Shown here: one piece after another, positions 5,570-8,917 of the stretch | Position numbering within the stretch: position 1 is the first letter of the stretch | How the letters are laid out: each line of letters begins with the position of its first letter | NCBI GenBank assembly: GCA_964497185.1 | Contig: CAZCBX010000026.1 | Span: 1-8,917, forward strand | Direction: 5' to 3' | Length of the DNA: 8,917 nt | Origin: CAZCBX01 sp964497185 | Lineage (GTDB): Bacteria; Bdellovibrionota_G; JALEGL01; JAGRMV01 | Position numbers and translations under genes: made by a program | The notes under the pieces: generated by a model | The model's database searches: none | Seen by the model: the letters and a program-made list of their open reading frames with translations, nothing else | What the model was told of the DNA's origin: nothing

Positions 5570-7636
5570 ATGCGCAGTCGATTCTTTCATGTTCCCATCT
5601 TTCATACGTTTCATCATGATTATGAAAAAAAAGTAGGTTGGTTGGAGCTGTTTTATGATCTGATTTATGTGGCGGCCTTTATACAGCTGGGCAATTTTTT
5701 CTCAAAAAATGTCTCTTTCAATGATTTTGTCCAGTGCATGGCGATTTTTGTGCCCATGTGGATCACTTGGACAGGTTTTACCTACTACGCCAACCGATAC
5801 AACGTAGACGACATTGTGCACCGCATATTGGTGTTTTGCAAAATGTTCTGTGTGGGTGCCATGGGCATGTCCATCTTTTCGCTGCTCCAGGGGCGGCCCC
5901 TGGTGTTTGGTTTGGCTTATGCGTGTGCTCAATGCATGATCTTCTTGATGTACTGGCGTAGCTGGCGTCAGCAAAATCAAGGCGCTGATTATGCACAGTA
6001 CTGGGGATACACCTTTCTCATCAGCGGCATTGTATGGGCCGTATCTTTGTTTTTTGGGCCTTACTATTACTGGGGTTGGATTGTAGGCGTGGTCATTGTA
6101 GTGGCGGCCGCATTGACCGGCCGGGCCAAACAGCTATCGGATCGTTATCCTTTTGATCATGAGCACCTCTCTGAGCGATACGGTTTGTTGACCATCATTG
6201 TGTTGGGCGAGTCTTTTGTAAAAGTTTTGTCAGAGCTTTCTACGGGGCACATGGGCTTGATGCAAATCTTGCAAGCCTGCTTTGCGCTTTTGCTCACGTG
6301 TTCGATTTGGTGGATTTATTTTGACGATGTCGCCAACACCAAACTCACCAGTGGCCGATTTTCAATGGTGACCTGGTTGTATTCGCATCTTCCTCTGCAG
6401 GCAGCCATCGTATTTTTGGGCGTGGGCATCAAAAATGCTGCTCTATTTCATGTTGGGCCACTGGCTTATAAGTATGCTTTGCTTTTGGCGCTTTCACTGG
6501 CCACGATACTCATCGCCACATCCATCATTGATTCAGTCACCCTGCGTCGCAATTCCAAATTGACCAATACGTTTCGTGTCAATATTCGTTTGTTTTCAGG
6601 CGTCATGATTGCGCTATTGGGTTTCATCTCTCCCGTGCTATCGGGCACGCTTTTTTTATGTTTGTGCTTATCCATTTGTTTGTTTCAAATTGCTTTTGAC
6701 ATTCTTATTGCGCCCACCGACGCCGATGAAAGGCAGCTCATGCGCGAAGCCATGCCCGTGGCAAATCCCAAATATAAAACAAACATGTCTCATAACGCTT
6801 TTAATTTTGAGCCTGTTCTCAAAGGTGTGCCAAGCTCCTTTAAAAAAGATCTTTTTTTCTTTTTAATGGAAGCCAGCTGGACTCAATTGATGATGGCCAT
6901 TACTTTGGTGTATCTTATCAGCAATTTATTCTTTGCAGCCCTTTACCTATTGGTGCCTGAGGCCATTAACAACATCCACATGGGCGGTTTTGCCGATGCA
7001 TTTTTCTTCAGTGTACAAACCATGTCGACCATTGGCTATGGCGTCCTGGCGCCCAATGGGTTGTTTTCCAATTTAATTGTTACCATCGAAGCTGCGTTTG
7101 GACTCATTGGTGTCGCCGTGGTGACAGGTCTTATTTTTACCAAACTGGCCAAACCCAACTCCAAGGTATTGTTTAGCGAACATGTTTTGGATACGATCAT
7201 CGATCAACAACGCACGCTGTCTTTTCGCATTGGCAATACGCGCGGCAACGACATCATTTCGGCTGAAATTAAAATGTCAGCCCTGATCGATCACGTGACC
7301 AACGAAGGTGAACATTTAAGAAAACTGGTCACACTTACGCCCACCCGCAAAGGCACGCCTTTTTTCAAACTGACCTGGACGGTCAACCACATCCTTGATC
7401 AAAACTCGCCTCTGTATGGTATGGATCTCTACGATGGCAAATTACAGGCCATTGTTGTCATTATCACAGGTCATGATGGCACCTACTCCAATACCATTTA
7501 CGCGCGTCATAATTATCTACCCAGCGATATCGCGCAAAATCGGTATTTTAAAGACATCATTCATCAACTACCGGACGGGCGCTTGATGGTCGATTATGAT
7601 GATTTTCACACCTTAAAACCTGTTGGCTCTATGTAA
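5570..7636 (+). CDS. LtrA-like membrane domain fused to a KirBac-type inward-rectifier K+ channel
   Basis: A 688-residue inner-membrane protein in one open frame, with AGGA (5558-5561) eight bases before its ATG. Residues about 18-385 are LtrA-like (low temperature requirement A): the family opening reads KVGWLELFYDLIYVAAFIQL (21-40), with VLGESFVKVL (211-220) as the counterpart of the LtrA GE motif, among about a dozen hydrophobic segments. Residues about 415-684 match KirBac channels throughout: an amphipathic slide helix (418-432), outer helix (437-462), pore helix (474-486), selectivity filter TIGYG (487-491), inner helix (500-526), the KLAKP...VLFS link (525-536), and the immunoglobulin-like cytoplasmic domain with LTWTVNHILD, SPLYG, ITGHDGTYSNTIYARHNY and LPDGR. 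It should form a tetrameric K+ channel gated from the cytoplasmic domain. Val515 lies where strong eukaryotic rectifiers carry Asp or Asn, so strong polyamine rectification is not expected. LtrA's role is poorly defined; here it may sense, regulate or cooperate with the pore. It is divergent from the ferritin pair across a 111-base gap. Confidence 0.93.
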   Translation: MRSRFFHVPIFHTFHHDYEKKVGWLELFYDLIYVAAFIQLGNFFSKNVSFNDFVQCMAIFVPMWITWTGFTYYANRYNVDDIVHRILVFCKMFCVGAMGMSIFSLLQGRPLVFGLAYACAQCMIFLMYWRSWRQQNQGADYAQYWGYTFLISGIVWAVSLFFGPYYYWGWIVGVVIVVAAALTGRAKQLSDRYPFDHEHLSERYGLLTIIVLGESFVKVLSELSTGHMGLMQILQACFALLLTCSIWWIYFDDVANTKLTSGRFSMVTWLYSHLPLQAAIVFLGVGIKNAALFHVGPLAYKYALLLALSLATILIATSIIDSVTLRRNSKLTNTFRVNIRLFSGVMIALLGFISPVLSGTLFLCLCLSICLFQIAFDILIAPTDADERQLMREAMPVANPKYKTNMSHNAFNFEPVLKGVPSSFKKDLFFFLMEASWTQLMMAITLVYLISNLFFAALYLLVPEAINNIHMGGFADAFFFSVQTMSTIGYGVLAPNGLFSNLIVTIEAAFGLIGVAVVTGLIFTKLAKPNSKVLFSEHVLDTIIDQQRTLSFRIGNTRGNDIISAEIKMSALIDHVTNEGEHLRKLVTLTPTRKGTPFFKLTWTVNHILDQNSPLYGMDLYDGKLQAIVVIITGHDGTYSNTIYARHNYLPSDIAQNRYFKDIIHQLPDGRLMVDYDDFHTLKPVGSM

Positions 7637-7646
7637 ATATAAATGG

Positions 7647-7672
7647 GCCGCCTTGTTGATCAATCAAGCGGC
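7647..7672 (+). other. Hairpin after the channel gene, without a U-tract
   Basis: GCCG (7647-7650) and CTTG (7652-7655), with one bulged C, pair with CAAG (7665-7668) and CGGC (7669-7672). The loop is TTGATCAAT. It lies 10 bases after the channel stop. No T-run follows, so it may be a weak or Rho-assisted end, or an mRNA 3' structure. The rest of the gap to 7736 shows only a weak TTGAAA (7699)/TATGTA (7721) promoter-like pair. Confidence 0.35.
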
Positions 7673-7736
7673 AGGCACGAAATGGTTATCATGGAAAGTT
7701 GAAAAACCCCCTTACTCACGTATGTAAGTCTTTTCT

Positions 7737-8917
7737 ATGAAGAACCTCATCGCCTATTTCTGCCGAAAGCCGCTTTTAACCAATGTGGTGATGTTTGGTG
7801 TTTTGTTGATGGGACTTCTTCTTTGGGGTCAAATCTCCAAAGAAGAGCTTCCAGAATTTTCCATGAATTTTCTTCGTGCCACAGTGGCTTATCCAGGCGC
7901 TTCTGCACAAGATGTTGAACTTTTTGTCACCAAACCCATCGAAGAAAACTTAAAGAGCGTGTCGGGCATTTATGAGATTTCCTCTACATCCTCTTATGGA
8001 GCCGCCTCTTTTCGCATCACCGTGGATCCAAACATCCGTGGTTTTGAATTTCGAGAAAAGGTGTTGGATTTAAAAGATGCCATCGAACGCACCGAATTGC
8101 CTCGTGAAACTGAAGACCCTCTTTATTCTCAATTCAACAGCGCCGAAAAAGCCATCATTGATCTCGGGCTGTATCTGGACGGGCATAAAACCCTAGACAC
8201 GCCCACGCGCCAAACCCTTCAAACCTATGCACTGGCCTTTAAAAACAAGCTTTTGTCTCTGCCTGAAATCAGTGGTGTAGAGGTCAGTGGGTATGTTCGT
8301 CCAGAAATACAAATCATGATTGATCCCGCACAGATTCAACGCCAGCAAGTATCCATGGACCAGATTGGACAGGCCATTGTCGACCAACACATTCGCGTGC
8401 CGGCGGGCAACATGACCGATACACGGGAGTCAGAAATAAGTTTAATGGGTGAGCTGACGACATTAGAAGCCATCGACCAAACCATTGTTCAAAGTGGCTT
8501 TCAAGGCCAAAAAATCCGAATTCAAGACATCGGTAAAACGCAACATGGCTTTGAGCGAACCAACACCATTCAAAAAATTCAAGGCCACGAAGCGATCATT
8601 TTTAACATTCAGAAAAGTGCCAGCACCGACATTTTAACCGCACAAAAAAAAGTGGATCAATTCACCCAAAGCTTTTTGGCCCAGCAAGGGCAAAGCGGGT
8701 TTCGTGTGATTATGATGGACGATGAATCTTACGATGTTCGAAATCGCCTATCCATCATCGGCTCCAATGGTTTGATTGGCTTTGCTTTGATTGTGTTGGT
8801 GCTGTTTTTTTTCTTAAACTTTTCCACAGGCTTTTGGGTGGCCATGGGCATCCCGTTTTCATTGGCCATCACCCTCATTGGCGCCATGCTGTTGGGCTTT
8901 AGTATAAACAACATGAC
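7737..8917 (+). CDS. RND-family efflux pump (AcrB/HAE1-like), N-terminal part, cut by the window end
   Basis: An open frame of 393 codons with no stop, running off the window; full pumps are usually a little over 1,000 residues. Features match the family in order: first membrane helix (13-31), then KEELPEF, the porter-domain motif YPGASAQDVELFVTKPIEE (52-70), ISSTSSYG (81-88) near the substrate cleft, a PEISGVEVSG loop region (176-185), then the second membrane helix (342-361) and the third (365-388) with FWVAMGIPFSL. The protein would form a trimer in the inner membrane, driven by protons, exporting drugs, detergents or metabolites through an adaptor and an outer-membrane channel. The proton-relay Asp residues of TM4 lie beyond the window. 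A TAA in frame at 7725 fixes the ATG at 7737 as the first possible start; the ribosome binding site (GTAAG, 7724-7728) is weak. No adaptor gene precedes it, which is unlike many such operons, so the adaptor may follow or lie elsewhere. Substrate cannot be told from this part. Confidence 0.92.
   Translation, partial: MKNLIAYFCRKPLLTNVVMFGVLLMGLLLWGQISKEELPEFSMNFLRATVAYPGASAQDVELFVTKPIEENLKSVSGIYEISSTSSYGAASFRITVDPNIRGFEFREKVLDLKDAIERTELPRETEDPLYSQFNSAEKAIIDLGLYLDGHKTLDTPTRQTLQTYALAFKNKLLSLPEISGVEVSGYVRPEIQIMIDPAQIQRQQVSMDQIGQAIVDQHIRVPAGNMTDTRESEISLMGELTTLEAIDQTIVQSGFQGQKIRIQDIGKTQHGFERTNTIQKIQGHEAIIFNIQKSASTDILTAQKKVDQFTQSFLAQQGQSGFRVIMMDDESYDVRNRLSIIGSNGLIGFALIVLVLFFFLNFSTGFWVAMGIPFSLAITLIGAMLLGFSINNM

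Noticed and set aside
5702..5996. Minus-strand and +1-frame open frames over the start of the channel gene
   Set aside because: They overlap clear LtrA coding sequence and are rich in His/Cys/Pro with no start signals; typical shadow frames.
6700..6830. Possibility that LtrA and the Kir channel are two overlapping or frameshifted genes
   Set aside because: The frame is open through the junction (about residues 378-420), with no stop and no ribosome binding site before a second start; the sequence as given encodes one protein.
7678..7696. Weak Fur-box-like match upstream of the RND pump, sharing the 10-mer TGGTTATCAT with 136-145
   Set aside because: Again about 10 of 19 bases; the shared 10-mer sits at different distances from the two genes and has no palindromic partner, so I treat it as coincidence.
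8193..8914. Minus-strand open frames near the window end
   Set aside because: They lie opposite the RND pump, whose frame is continuous from 7737 to the end and shows family motifs.

Overview
The window reads as a piece of a Gram-negative bacterial chromosome of moderate-to-low GC with AT-rich intergenic DNA. Pointers to a proteobacterium-like host are sigma70-type promoters, canonical Fur-box-like operators, a KirBac-type potassium channel, an AcrB-type RND pump and signal peptides ending in ANA or VLA. The first protein ends in a Gly-rich, Cys-containing tail, a membrane helix and a basic end, which resembles MYXO-CTERM or GlyGly-CTERM sorting signals. That hints at a deltaproteobacterial-grade or related lineage, but nothing here fixes the taxon.

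Layout: (i) 1-239 is AT-rich leader DNA with a good promoter. (ii) 240-1805 (+) is an exported, surface-anchored beta-rich protein of unknown role, closed by a strong intrinsic terminator at 1837-1872. (iii) An extended -10 promoter (TATAAT at 1922) precedes 2027-4279 (+), a soluble sensor histidine kinase with four PAS domains and no response regulator in view. (iv) 4297-5495 is an iron-themed block. A Fur-box-like operator abuts a 70-residue Cys-containing orphan protein (4320-4532, +). Convergent to it lie a small bacterioferritin-like protein (4607-5056, -) and, just upstream on the same strand, a secreted four-cysteine protein (5111-5458, -) whose promoter region carries a near-identical Fur-box-like operator. 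(v) 5570-7636 (+), divergent from that pair, is one uninterrupted 688-residue ORF joining an N-terminal LtrA-type membrane domain to a complete KirBac inward-rectifier-type K+ channel (filter TIGYG) with its cytoplasmic domain. (vi) 7737-8917 (+) is the first 393 residues of an RND efflux pump that runs off the window.

Two parts deserve most attention: the LtrA-KirBac fusion, and the small iron-linked cluster in which matched operators sit almost on the start codons of two proteins of unknown function, one of them apparently co-transcribed with a ferritin. All functional statements are read from motifs by eye; no database search was run.
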